This document shows, piece by piece, positions 21,907 through 29,208 of a stretch of 64,000 bases of DNA. The notes under the pieces were generated by a model. The model was not told the DNA's origin, made no database searches, and was given only the letters and a program-made list of their open reading frames with translations. The stretch covers positions 1 through 64,000 of the forward strand of contig NZ_JADOEQ010000018.1 in assembly GCF_016745255.1 (NCBI RefSeq), in the 5' to 3' direction. Position numbers and translations under genes: made by a program. The stretch is from Enterococcus sp. BWR-S5. Its GTDB lineage: Bacteria; Bacillota; Bacilli; Lactobacillales; Enterococcaceae. Numbering within the stretch: the first letter of the stretch is position 1; each line of letters opens with the position of its first letter.

Positions 21907-22056
21907 ATGACATTCAAAACAAACAATGTTAGTTATCGTGTAGCATTTGATACAAAGAACAATATTTTTATGGTTTATGATGCTAATGACCATAACAAAG
22001 TAGCTTACGGTATCACAATTAAACAAGCTGTACGTCAACTAAAAGAAACTGCTTAA
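21907..22056 (+). CDS. Small hypothetical protein (49 residues)
   Basis: A short gene with its own promoter (21812-21840), a strong ribosome-binding site (GGAAGGAGATG) and its own terminator (22102-22144). The product is soluble, mixed in charge and probably folds as a small alpha-beta unit: it alternates short strands (VSYRVAFDT, NIFMVYDA) and ends in a basic amphipathic helix (IKQAVRQLKETA). No family was recognised. ATG 21907 was chosen over an upstream frame extension because of the ribosome-binding site. Confidence 0.75.
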   Translation: MTFKTNNVSYRVAFDTKNNIFMVYDANDHNKVAYGITIKQAVRQLKETA

Positions 22057-22101
22057 GGAGCTAAACAGTTAAAATGGATGATTTGAGTAGTACTACAGAT
22101 T

Positions 22102-22144
22102 AAAAGGGTATCAGTCTAAGGAATAGAACTGATACCCTTTTTTG
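22102..22144. terminator. Bidirectional terminator
   Basis: AAAAGGGTATCAGT pairs with ACTGATACCCTTTT, with T-runs on both strands. It serves the convergent small genes at 21907 and 22156. Confidence 0.9.
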
Positions 22145-22155
22145 TTTGTCTTTTT

Positions 22156-22344
22156 TTATTTTTTGAAAAAACCTTTTACTTGGTCGGCGATGTCGTCCAT
22201 CTTAAAATCAGGAAGGGATTTTTTCAGCTTGTCATACTGCTCACCAATCTCATCCTTGTGCTCCTCCAAAAAGCTTTTTGCCTTCTCGATATTTCCTTTA
22301 CTGATTAGTTCTTTTGCTTGTTTGATTAATTCATCTTTGTTCAT
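22156..22344 (-). CDS. Small charged helical protein (62 residues)
   Basis: A Lys/Glu-rich, almost fully helical cytoplasmic protein ending in DDIADQVKGFFKK. AAAGGAGAG stands about 7 bases before the ATG. It resembles the short stress-associated helical proteins common in lactic acid bacteria, but no named family was recognised. It converges on the gene at 21907 and shares its terminator. Confidence 0.7.
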   Translation of the reverse strand: MNKDELIKQAKELISKGNIEKAKSFLEEHKDEIGEQYDKLKKSLPDFKMDDIADQVKGFFKK

Positions 22345-22572
22345 TTCTTTCTCTCCTTTATTCCATTCATCAAACTATCATTTTAACCCATAACAACTAC
22401 TAATAAAACATTTTTTTAGAAAAGCTGACCGAACTCGTGAAGCTAGATAGAAAAGCGGAACAAGTTGCTTCGCTCATGTGCGATATAGGACCCTGACTCC
22501 TAATTGGTTAGCTCCTTTTAAACAGAATGACTGCTTCCACCCTCGCTAACCCTTGATATCTCTGAAATTATA

Positions 22573-22617
22573 GCAAAAAAAATAAGCTATAATGCCTCCC
22601 CAGACGTCATAGCTTAT
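22573..22617 (-). terminator. Intrinsic terminator in the 22345-23192 gap
   Basis: On the minus strand a 9-bp stem (ATAAGCTAT with ATAGCTTAT, extended by further pairs) is followed by eight T. No intact gene precedes it; a decayed frame ends 26 bases upstream. Confidence 0.65.
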
Positions 22618-22642
22618 CCTGCACTTTCTAGCTTTGTTTCAT

Positions 22643-22750
22643 TTATTTGTAGCTTAAATTTCTTGTTACCAGAAATATAATATTATCGTTTTGATCTAGC
22701 GGAATCAATCCGATAATCACCTGTAAATCCTGGCCCCCTTGCTCAAATAT
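22643..22750 (-). pseudogene. Possible decayed 3' end of an unidentified gene
   Basis: A 35-codon minus-strand frame without a start, bounded by a TAA on each side, has coding-like composition (for example GLIPLDQNDNIIFLV) and ends just before a good terminator. This looks like the tail of a lost gene. The rest of the 850-base gap is AT-rich without genes, apart from a less AT-rich patch at 22420-22560 of unknown nature and the stem-loop at 23016-23068. Confidence 0.3.
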
Positions 22751-23015
22751 TTAAGAAAGGAATGTGTTTTTATCTATCCAATTCTTAAGTAAAGAATAAC
22801 AAACAAATATGAAGAAATAAAGAGCAACGCTCAATATTTGTTAAATTTGCAAAAATAACTTCAATTATGAGCAAAAAAAAGAAAAAGTGTCAAAAACATG
22901 CAGTTTTTTATGCTATAAAAACAAATTAACAAACAAAACCCTTTATACGAAAGGTTTTTACATGTTTTTTCTACAAAACGATATCATTTCGCTTTTTTAC
23001 ATAAAGATTGCGAAA

Positions 23016-23068
23016 ATTTCAAAAAGAATAGCAGTCTCATCTTTTTGAGTCAACTATTCTTTTGAAAT
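23016..23068 (-). terminator. Terminator after the FemABX gene
   Basis: Arms starting ATTTCAAAAAGAATAG (23016) and ending CTATTCTTTTGAAAT (23068), with an inner GACTC/GAGTC pairing, lie about 125 bases past the gene's stop. On the minus strand the stem ends in a T-rich stretch. It is long and AT-rich, so it could also be a regulatory stem. Confidence 0.5.
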
Positions 23069-23192
23069 ATTTCTTTTTTTCAAAAAAACTAGTACTTGAT
23101 CTGTTCGAACAGAAATTACTTGCACTTTTACCAAATGAGTAAGGAAATGCATTCAATTCCCCACACGTTTATTCAAGTTTTTTTCTCAAAGT

Positions 23193-24455
23193 TTAAGCTC
23201 TTCCTCTGAGTCTGCTTACAAATTCCCTTGCATGCTTCAACATCATGTATAGCTTATATTTACCCGGATTAAGAATTACTCTAAACGTTCCTACCTTCTC
23301 TTCCGCATAACCATTAAAAGATTCTTTGAATTTTAGGATGCCATCAGAACCATCAAATACCCCTTCAATTCCATAAAAATTATATAATGGAATTTCTTTA
23401 TCTACAGAATATCGCAGCATTTTATCTTGAATTAGAAATGGTGCATATAGTTTTTTATACTTCTCTTCTGTTCCTGAAAATAGATAAACAGTTTCATGTG
23501 GACAGGTTAGGAATAACGCACAGGCTAAAGATACAGCCTCCCCATTTTCCTGCAGCATCTGTTTCCCTTCGGCGATTCTCTTTTCATAGGTTGAAAGCTC
23601 ATCCGTAAATTCCCGTTTTTGGTTGTTCTTTTTCCGACTGTTCGGATTAACCACTAAGAAGGTTTCTACATCCGCAAGCTTCTGCTCCAATTGTAATTTT
23701 TGCTTCTCCAAACTGTCCAAATAGTTTTGAAAATTGATTTCAGCTACTACAAACTTCGCCCGTTCGCCATAGGCCTGATAGACCGCTTGATAATAATCCA
23801 AGGTTTTATCTGTAAAGTTTCTCCGGACACTAGTCCTTTCCGTAATCTCTTTGAACAGTGACAGCTCTTCGTAGGACAGCTCTCTTGTCGTAATACCAAA
23901 GCTTTTAGCTTTATTAAGACTGTATTTTGCATCTTTATTATAAGATTTTATTAATGTTGCCTCTGTCAGACCCGTCAAATCCTTTTTATAAATCCATTGA
24001 GGATTACCATCCGAGGAGTAGCCTTGCGAAAAGCCCTCATGAACAAACTGCTGTGTCTTAAAGAAAGAGATGAGCTCCTCATTCTTCTCTGTCAGCAGAT
24101 TTCCTCGATAATCATACGTACCGTATGGACGATTTGGTGTCACTGTTAAATAAAGCCCGTCGTTCGCCTTTACGTAGGCTTTAAGCTGAGTTAGAAATTC
24201 AGCTGTCATTGCGTCATTATCTGCCAACTCCAAGCCATCAATATCAAAAACAAAACCAACACCCAACTTTGCTTTTGTCATAATTGCAGCTAGTGCAACT
24301 GTTCCGTTCTCATCCTTCAATGCAGGGTAAAACACCTCTGCACCTCTCAGACTTTTTAAAGCACCCATTTCTTGCGTTTGCAAATAGTTTCCTGAATCCG
24401 ACTGATTGGTATATGCTCCAAATTCATTTTCATTCAGTAAACAAAATTTATACAT
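23193..24455 (-). CDS. FemABX-family peptidyltransferase (FemA-like, with coiled-coil arm)
   Basis: A 420-residue enzyme that should add amino acids from aminoacyl-tRNA to the peptidoglycan precursor lipid II at the cytoplasmic face of the membrane. Two GNAT-like subdomains are separated by a helical arm (about residues 245-310, SLEKQKLQLEQKLADVE and later TYEKRIAEGKQML), the hallmark of FemA-type proteins and of the enterococcal BppA/MurMN group. The late motif PLYNFYGIEGVFDGSD and FKESFNGYAEEKVGTF are typical. Which cross-bridge residue it adds cannot be told. ATG 24455 has GGAG 8 bases upstream; promoter at 24545-24574. A second, armless Fem-like gene lies at 53835. Confidence 0.88.
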   Translation of the reverse strand: MYKFCLLNENEFGAYTNQSDSGNYLQTQEMGALKSLRGAEVFYPALKDENGTVALAAIMTKAKLGVGFVFDIDGLELADNDAMTAEFLTQLKAYVKANDGLYLTVTPNRPYGTYDYRGNLLTEKNEELISFFKTQQFVHEGFSQGYSSDGNPQWIYKKDLTGLTEATLIKSYNKDAKYSLNKAKSFGITTRELSYEELSLFKEITERTSVRRNFTDKTLDYYQAVYQAYGERAKFVVAEINFQNYLDSLEKQKLQLEQKLADVETFLVVNPNSRKKNNQKREFTDELSTYEKRIAEGKQMLQENGEAVSLACALFLTCPHETVYLFSGTEEKYKKLYAPFLIQDKMLRYSVDKEIPLYNFYGIEGVFDGSDGILKFKESFNGYAEEKVGTFRVILNPGKYKLYMMLKHAREFVSRLRGRA

Positions 24456-24544
24456 TCAAACTGCTCCAATCTCTTTTATAATCATATTGCTTCGATTTCG
24501 ATTATGTATATAACATTCATATAGTTTTAAGCTTAACGTTCTCT

Positions 24545-24574
24545 ATTATAACTAGTTCTCTCCCCTTTACGCAA
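24545..24574 (-). promoter_or_regulatory. Promoter of the FemABX gene
   Basis: On the minus strand TTGCGT (24569-24574), an 18-base spacer and TATAAT (24545-24550), about 90 bases before the start codon. Confidence 0.5.
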
Positions 24575-24754
24575 TTGATTCCACTAAAAAAGATGATTTC
24601 TTCTTATATTTTTGAAAAAATATGGAAATCAATCAATGGCGTACGTTCTTTTTCAGCTTTTTATATGACACTCTATTTTTCAAGTTATCACTTCCAACCC
24701 CTTTTCTACAGATACAAGCAAGGGCTGGTACTGTATGTTTTCTCTATTCTTCGC

Positions 24755-24760
24755 TATAAT
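24755..24760 (+). promoter_or_regulatory. -10 box of the 62-residue membrane protein gene
   Basis: A perfect TATAAT 8 bases before the AGGAGGTGG ribosome-binding site; no good -35 is visible. The short leader supports the start at 24782. Confidence 0.4.
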
Positions 24761-24781
24761 AAAACTAGGAGGTGGATTAAG

Positions 24782-24970
24782 ATGACTATATTAATTATTG
24801 CGTTAATTCTTTTGTTCACAGGTATTGCCTTACTTGCTGCCGGCAGCATTAACTACCAGATACGGGCCTTTTACAACAAGAAAGCCTGGAATGGATTAAC
24901 AAAGCCGTACCTTTGGGTTGGAGCTCCTGCCTCACTTCTTGGATTGTTGCTTATTTTTATCAATTTTTAA
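24782..24970 (+). CDS. Small membrane protein (62 residues)
   Basis: Two hydrophobic segments (about residues 3-22 and 44-62) flank a polar loop with IRAFYNKKAWNGLTKPY, so this is a predicted two-helix membrane hairpin with both ends on the same side. GGAGGTGG is about 7 bases upstream of the ATG. No family was recognised. It ends at a terminator shared with the convergent gene at 25049. Confidence 0.7.
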   Translation: MTILIIALILLFTGIALLAAGSINYQIRAFYNKKAWNGLTKPYLWVGAPASLLGLLLIFINF

Positions 24971-24995
24971 CAGAAATTGTTTTAACTAAAATTAT

Positions 24996-25043
24996 AAAAA
25001 GGAATCATGCGCGTGTTACTGAGTAATCGCATGATTCCTTTTT
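24996..25043. terminator. Bidirectional terminator
   Basis: AAAAAGGAATCATGCG pairs with CGCATGATTCCTTTTT, with T-runs on both strands. Confidence 0.9.
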
Positions 25044-25048
25044 ATTTT

Positions 25049-25270
25049 TTATGCTTCTTCGTTTTCTTCTTTTACAGAATCCGATTGCTCATATCTGTAT
25101 ATCACATGACCGCCAAGGGACGCTTCACCTACAAACAGGATGCGATCCGCTCTTTTTAGCCAAGCGTCACGAAAAACGAAAAATTCATCATTTGGAACTC
25201 GAATCTCTTCAATCTCGCCAGCAGCTAGCTGTTCTAACAGTTCCTCATACTTATTTACCAACTCTATCAC
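25049..25270 (-). CDS. Small hypothetical protein (73 residues)
   Basis: An acidic soluble protein with an N-terminal helix (LVNKYEELLEQLAAGEIEE) and a compact strand-rich middle (EFFVFRDAWLKR, RILFVGEASLGGHVIYRY), ending in an acidic tail. No family was recognised. The frame extends to TTG 25300, but GTG 25270 is preferred: GGGAG lies 7 bases before it and a TAGAAT -10-like box overlaps the upstream extension. Confidence 0.6.
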   Translation of the reverse strand: MIELVNKYEELLEQLAAGEIEEIRVPNDEFFVFRDAWLKRADRILFVGEASLGGHVIYRYEQSDSVKEENEEA

Positions 25271-25382
25271 TCTCTTTCTCCCAGATTCTATCACATTCAA
25301 TAAAACAAAAGTAGAACGAAAAAGTTTGTATAAAGCGGGATTTAAATGACCTTGCTTTAAAGGACATTTTTACTGACTAGGC

Positions 25383-26348
25383 TCATTCATCAAAGAATGA
25401 TACCACTTTCGAGAACGTATCCACATGTACCACTTGCCCAATTGGAAACGTCATAATAGGTTGTGTATGACCGAAATCCATGTCATAAATGACAGGAATC
25501 GATTTTAGCTCAGGGTATTTTCCTAAAACCAACCGCAGCCGTTCTTCACTCATTTCCGTTTCTTGCGGAAACCGGCCAATCAGCAAAGCTTTTGGTGTGT
25601 AAGCCTGTAAAAAAGAGGCGATAGCTCTAGTAAAGTCACGAAAATCACCCTCCTCCTCCAATTCCAGAAAGCCAACAACCGCTTCGTCAGCCGGCTGATA
25701 TCTCGTTCCCTGCAGCAGATTGAATGTTCCTATATTTCCTCCTACACTAGTTCCGGAGGCTTTGCCTTCTGAGTAAATTTTCCACTCCCCTTGTTGAATA
25801 TGAGGTGTATAGTTCGGCATATACCAAGGATCGTTACTCCACGTATCAGAAGCTGACAATTGATGCTTGCCTTCAGACATCAAAACATTTCTAAAACATT
25901 CCGTTTGATACTTCTGATGGACACGCATTTTGAAGCTCGTATAATGAGGTCCGCTATAGGTTACCAGACCTGTTTGGGCGTAGATTGCATTGCTTAATGC
26001 CGTAATGTCACTATACCCGCAAAAAACTTTAGGGTGGTTCTTAATCAGCTCATAATCCAGATATGGCAGTAGCTCATTACAATTGAAACCACCAATCGAT
26101 GTCAGTATACCTTTCACATGCTCATCAAGAAAAGCTTGATGAATATCTTCCACTCGACTTTCAATCGATGCTGATCCCAGCACATCATTTTCCAGTATAT
26201 GCTTACCAAAGGTTACCTTGAAACCGAGTTTTCGCAATGTTTCCTCAGCAGCTTGATTTGCTTCCAGCCCGCCTGTCCGTTCAATACTACTTGAAGGAGA
26301 AAGAACTCTAATTTCATCACCAATCCTCAGTTTTTTTGGAATAATCAT
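25383..26348 (-). CDS. LD-carboxypeptidase, peptidase family S66 (MccF/LdcA-like)
   Basis: A 321-residue serine peptidase expected to trim D-alanine from tetrapeptide stems of recycled muropeptides, or to inactivate microcin C-type peptide adenylates, as MccF does. The nucleophile elbow is GYSDITAL (Ser113). The C-terminal acid/base pair is expected around EEGDFRDF and GHTQPIMTFPIG. The length fits the MccF-like subgroup. ATG 26348 has GGAGGG 7 bases upstream. An extended -10 (TGCTACAAT, 26378-26386) precedes it. It complements the MurNAc salvage genes at 4186-8721, though it is not in an operon with them. Confidence 0.88.
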   Translation of the reverse strand: MIIPKKLRIGDEIRVLSPSSSIERTGGLEANQAAEETLRKLGFKVTFGKHILENDVLGSASIESRVEDIHQAFLDEHVKGILTSIGGFNCNELLPYLDYELIKNHPKVFCGYSDITALSNAIYAQTGLVTYSGPHYTSFKMRVHQKYQTECFRNVLMSEGKHQLSASDTWSNDPWYMPNYTPHIQQGEWKIYSEGKASGTSVGGNIGTFNLLQGTRYQPADEAVVGFLELEEEGDFRDFTRAIASFLQAYTPKALLIGRFPQETEMSEERLRLVLGKYPELKSIPVIYDMDFGHTQPIMTFPIGQVVHVDTFSKVVSFFDE

Positions 26349-26436
26349 ATGATTCCCTCCTTCTTTATTATTCCTAAATTGTAGCATAGAAAGAAACTCT
26401 TAGCGTCATAAAATCGATAGGAATAGACTATACAAA

Positions 26437-26490
26437 TAAAAAACCAAAGACAGAGAAATCTGAAATCCCTCTTAATCTTTGGTTCTATTT
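26437..26490 (-). terminator. Terminator of the 26492 gene
   Basis: On the minus strand AACCAAAGA pairs with TCTTTGGTT, with an inner AGAG/CTCT pair, followed by six T. Confidence 0.75.
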
Positions 26491-26491
26491 T

Positions 26492-26737
26492 TTAAATATC
26501 AGCAGCATTGCTGCTTTCTGTTCCGGAATCCTGATTCATTCCGGGAGGTCCTCCCTGAGGACGTTCCCCACTCGGCATTTCTCCGTCCGGCATCTCGCCA
26601 TCCATCATTTGTCCATTTTCTGGCATCTCCATAGTCGGCTGTGTCATCAGCTTATAACTAAGGAAAGAAATAATTCCAACTGACAGCACACTGACAACGA
26701 TTGTACTAACCATCCATTTATTTATCTTTTTTTTCAT
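26492..26737 (-). CDS. Membrane-anchored Met/Pro/Gly-rich small protein (81 residues)
   Basis: A single N-terminal transmembrane anchor (residues about 9-28, preceded by MKKKINKW) is followed by an extracytoplasmic low-complexity tail rich in Met, Glu, Gly and Pro, with repeats of the kind DGEMP, DGEMPSGE and PQGGPPGMNQ. No cysteine and no catalytic motif. Methionine-rich acidic tails can bind copper, but that is only a suggestion. The ATG at 26737 has GAGGAG about 9 bases upstream. It appears to be a single-gene unit with its own terminator. Confidence 0.65.
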   Translation of the reverse strand: MKKKINKWMVSTIVVSVLSVGIISFLSYKLMTQPTMEMPENGQMMDGEMPDGEMPSGERPQGGPPGMNQDSGTESSNAADI

Positions 26738-26820
26738 AAGCAGCTGCTCCTCTCTTAACAAGAACAAAGGATACACTCACATGCTTAAAATTAGCTTAAA
26801 GCTTTTCTACACATCTGATA

Positions 26821-26857
26821 AAACAAAAGAGAACAGAAGCCCCTACGCTCCGTTCTC
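26821..26857 (-). terminator. Terminator of the 17-codon peptide unit
   Basis: On the minus strand GAGAACGGAGC pairs, with one bulge, with GCTTCTGTTCTC and is followed by TTTTGTTT. Together with the -10 box at 26979 it defines a transcript of about 150 bases. Confidence 0.7.
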
Positions 26858-26892
26858 CTTCTTCAGCAATTGCACGCTTTTATTGTCGGATT

Positions 26893-26946
26893 TTATGGTG
26901 TGACAATAACAACAAGTGGAATGATAATTAGTCCTAAAGCAAGCAT
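26893..26946 (-). CDS. 17-residue hydrophobic peptide
   Basis: The reading frame encodes MLALGLIIIPLVVIVTP. A purine-rich GGGGGTG ends 5 bases before the ATG, a TATAAT box (26979-26984) lies about 33 bases upstream, and an intrinsic terminator follows the stop by 35 bases, so it has all parts of a gene. It has no charged residue and no signal-peptide-like basic N-terminus. It is divergent from, and about 140 bases away from, an Rgg-like regulator. It could be a peptide signal, a type I toxin-like membrane peptide, or part of a regulatory RNA. No family was recognised. Confidence 0.55.
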   Translation of the reverse strand: MLALGLIIIPLVVIVTP

Positions 26947-26978
26947 TTGAACACCCCCGTGTTTTGATTAACTACACT

Positions 26979-26984
26979 ATTATA
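26979..26984 (-). promoter_or_regulatory. -10 box of the peptide unit
   Basis: A perfect TATAAT on the minus strand without a recognisable -35 at the expected place, which would suit activator-dependent expression. Confidence 0.5.
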
Positions 26985-27085
26985 CTATCAAAAATCACGA
27001 TGTTTTTAAATCAAATTTGGTCGTTATCTTCGCAAATTAATTCAAATGTGATATAATTTAGCAAAAAATAACGAGGATTTAATTT

Positions 27086-27988
27086 ATGAATATCAGTGAG
27101 ACTCTACTCTTTTTTAGACGAAAATTAAAGCTGACTCAAAAAGAGATGTGGCCTGGCCACGATACCTCTGCTTATTCGAGAATTGAAAATGGAAAACAGG
27201 ATATTAAGATATCTGATTTAACTTCGATTCTTGACCAGCTTTCAATTTCTCCTGAAGAATTTTTTCTTTACTCTTCAATTGATGAAGAACAACAACGATT
27301 CAGAGGCTTGTTTCAATATTGCGCTAATCATCTTAATAATCAAACAAAGAAAAACGAATTATTTCGTTATTACAAAAAAATGGAAATGAATTCAAAAATG
27401 AAACTAAAGGATTTATCAAATTATATTGCTATCAAAGTCTTCTTTTCTCAATATTGGAAAGAAATCCCATCAATTACTTCTCACGAGTTAAATGATGTTT
27501 TCAATTATTTAAATAACAGGTCCTACTATGTTCAATACGATTACACACTAATGTCCAATACAATTTTCTTGATGAGTGACACCCAAGCTGAAAAGTTAGT
27601 TAATAAAGCAATACCTATCAAAGATGAAGAAAATAGAACTGCCACAACAAAACAATTCGCTTATAATTTGATTATAAATTTGATAACTACAGAGCTATAT
27701 AAATTAAACTATGAAAAAGCAAATAAATACTTAACATTGGCAAAAAAGCAAAATGAAGGTAATCAGGATTATAAATACAGGATGAATATTGAATATTTAA
27801 GTAACCTCTACCTTTACCTAACTAAAGGCAATTATCAATATATTCGAAAAGTCTATGATTATATTCATTTTCTGAACGATCTTGGAGAAACAAAACTCTC
27901 AAAAATGACAGAAAAAGAAGTAGAACGCCTGACATTAACGAGTAGAGAAAAAGATGATTCACCAATTAATACTCTAAGCTTAGACTAA
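27086..27988 (+). CDS. Rgg/MutR-family transcriptional regulator
   Basis: A 300-residue regulator with an N-terminal XRE-type helix-turn-helix (about 5-62: LTQKEMWPGHDTSAYSRIENGKQDIKISDLTSILDQL) and an all-helical C-terminal region of the Rgg repeat type, which in relatives binds short hydrophobic peptides. GAGGATTT precedes the ATG, and a TATAAT stands at about 27053. The gene is clearly more AT-rich than its neighbours, with many Asn/Lys/Ile/Tyr codons, which suggests acquisition by transfer. A tiny divergent hydrophobic-peptide gene (26893-26946) is a candidate partner. Its C-terminus extends past the usual Rgg end with a polar tail (TSREKDDSPIN). Confidence 0.75.
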   Translation: MNISETLLFFRRKLKLTQKEMWPGHDTSAYSRIENGKQDIKISDLTSILDQLSISPEEFFLYSSIDEEQQRFRGLFQYCANHLNNQTKKNELFRYYKKMEMNSKMKLKDLSNYIAIKVFFSQYWKEIPSITSHELNDVFNYLNNRSYYVQYDYTLMSNTIFLMSDTQAEKLVNKAIPIKDEENRTATTKQFAYNLIINLITTELYKLNYEKANKYLTLAKKQNEGNQDYKYRMNIEYLSNLYLYLTKGNYQYIRKVYDYIHFLNDLGETKLSKMTEKEVERLTLTSREKDDSPINTLSLD

Positions 27989-28029
27989 AACCAATTTTGT
28001 ATTTAACTATACTCCCAAAACACAAATTA

Positions 28030-28058
28030 TTGACACAATGTAACATTAAAGTTAATAT
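28030..28058 (+). promoter_or_regulatory. Promoter of the small RNA upstream of the Abi gene
   Basis: Consensus TTGACA (28030-28035), a 17-base spacer and TAATAT (28053-28058). The predicted start of transcription is about 28064-28066, at the 5' end of the two-hairpin RNA. Confidence 0.75.
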
Positions 28059-28064
28059 AATAAT

Positions 28065-28119
28065 ATAAAAATCTGGGTGCCTTGCACCTCTATCTCACTA
28101 TTTCTAGTGAGATTTTTTC
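28065..28119 (+). ncRNA. Candidate AbiF-type small RNA
   Basis: A segment of about 55 bases between a strong promoter and the Abi_2 gene. It forms a first hairpin (GGTGC, loop CTT, GCACC, 28076-28088) and a second, terminator hairpin (ATCTCACTA, loop TTTC, TAGTGAGAT, 28092-28113) followed by six T. A conserved structured RNA named AbiF has been described upstream of Abi_2-family genes, often ending in an intrinsic terminator; location and architecture match what I know of it. The sequence match to that covariance model was not tested. Confidence 0.65.
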
Positions 28120-28136
28120 ATGTAAAGGGGTTACTA

Positions 28137-29135
28137 ATGGAAGATAAAACATTTAAAACACTGGATGAACAGGTGGAAATACTCAAATCAAGAAATATGC
28201 GCTTCAAGGACGAAGAGTCTGCAAAATATGTCCTGATAAATAATTCCTACTATGGCATCATTAATAGCTATAAAGAGCTGTTTCAACAAAACAAGTCAGA
28301 GGAAAGTGTCGATTACGGAAATCAGCTGTTTGAAGAAGTACTTGAAGACACACTGTTGGTTGGCGACTTTGATAAGAGTCTGGCTTCCATTCTCTATAAG
28401 TACATCATGATGATTGAGACCACCTTTAAATCCTCCTTAAGCTACTATATTTCTCTTGAGCTAGGATCTGACCAGCAACGCTATTTGGATAAAAATAATT
28501 ACTCTAACGGCTATGTGATTCAAACCGGCGCTTTTAAAGGTTCCTACTCCATAGAAAAAACATTCGACAAAATAGCTACTCGGATTGACGATAGTCGAGT
28601 AGCTCCTATCAGGCATTTCCGGGAGAACTATGGCAATGTCCCTCCCTGGATTGTTATTCCAACACTTAGTTTAGGCGTTGTCTACGAATGGTATAAATTG
28701 TGCCGGCCATCAATAAAGCGCAGTGTAGCTAATATATTCTTATATCCGCAAAAGCCGGATGAACTCAAGAAGGAACTTTTCTTGCAGGCAATGAAGACTG
28801 TTCATTTGTATAGAAACATTGTTGCTCATGGCTCTCGACTAATGATCCATGAGACTCCTTTAAAAACCAGATTAAAGGAACGACTTCTAAAAGAATATCT
28901 TCAGGATGCCGCATTTTCTTCTGCCTATATTTATGAACGCTCCTACCGCGTTTTTGCACTGTTTGTGTCAATTTGCCTCCTTTTCTCCAACCGCAATCAG
29001 ATTAAGAGTGACTTTATTAATGATCTTGAGAAGCTGTTTGAAGAGCTGGAAAGAAAGAACAAGCGCATTTATGACCTGCTGCTTTATCGTGTTTATTTAC
29101 CTCGTAATTTCATTGAGCTATTGCGAGAAATCTAG
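28137..29135 (+). CDS. Abi_2 (AbiD/AbiF-like) abortive-infection HEPN protein
   Basis: A 332-residue cytoplasmic protein of the Abi_2 family, which is linked to abortive phage infection and carries a HEPN-type RNase fold. The N-terminus (FKTLDEQVEILKSRNMRFKDEESAKYVLIN) is the family's typical opening. The HEPN catalytic motif R-N-x3-H is seen as RNIVAH (Arg226 to His231), with a second conserved stretch, FKSSLSYYIS, near residue 100. ATG 28137 is preferred with AAAGGGG upstream; the ORF extends upstream through the small RNA. Translation probably depends on read-through of the terminator at 28092-28118. It lies behind an AT-rich regulator gene and ends at a bidirectional terminator. Confidence 0.85.
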   Translation: MEDKTFKTLDEQVEILKSRNMRFKDEESAKYVLINNSYYGIINSYKELFQQNKSEESVDYGNQLFEEVLEDTLLVGDFDKSLASILYKYIMMIETTFKSSLSYYISLELGSDQQRYLDKNNYSNGYVIQTGAFKGSYSIEKTFDKIATRIDDSRVAPIRHFRENYGNVPPWIVIPTLSLGVVYEWYKLCRPSIKRSVANIFLYPQKPDELKKELFLQAMKTVHLYRNIVAHGSRLMIHETPLKTRLKERLLKEYLQDAAFSSAYIYERSYRVFALFVSICLLFSNRNQIKSDFINDLEKLFEELERKNKRIYDLLLYRVYLPRNFIELLREI

Positions 29136-29160
29136 CAAACAACTACTGTACCTCCCATAG

Positions 29161-29200
29161 AAAAAAGAGCACCGGCCTTCATTCTCCGGTGCTCCTTTTT
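29161..29200. terminator. Bidirectional terminator
   Basis: GAGCACCGG pairs with CCGGTGCTC, with A-run and T-run flanks. It ends the Abi gene and the convergent aguR. Confidence 0.9.
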
Positions 29201-29208
29201 CATGTCTT

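Noticed and set aside
22430-22560. T-box-like leader (GAGGGTGGAAGC on the minus strand)
   Set aside because: The T-box core TGGNACCGCG is not matched, no specifier stem was evident, and no amino-acid gene or open frame follows in the right direction.
23100-23113. SOS box (LexA site)
   Set aside because: TCTGTTCGAACAGA is a perfect palindrome, but its halves are GTTC-GAAC, the reverse order of the firmicute GAAC-N4-GTTC box, and no damage gene is adjacent.
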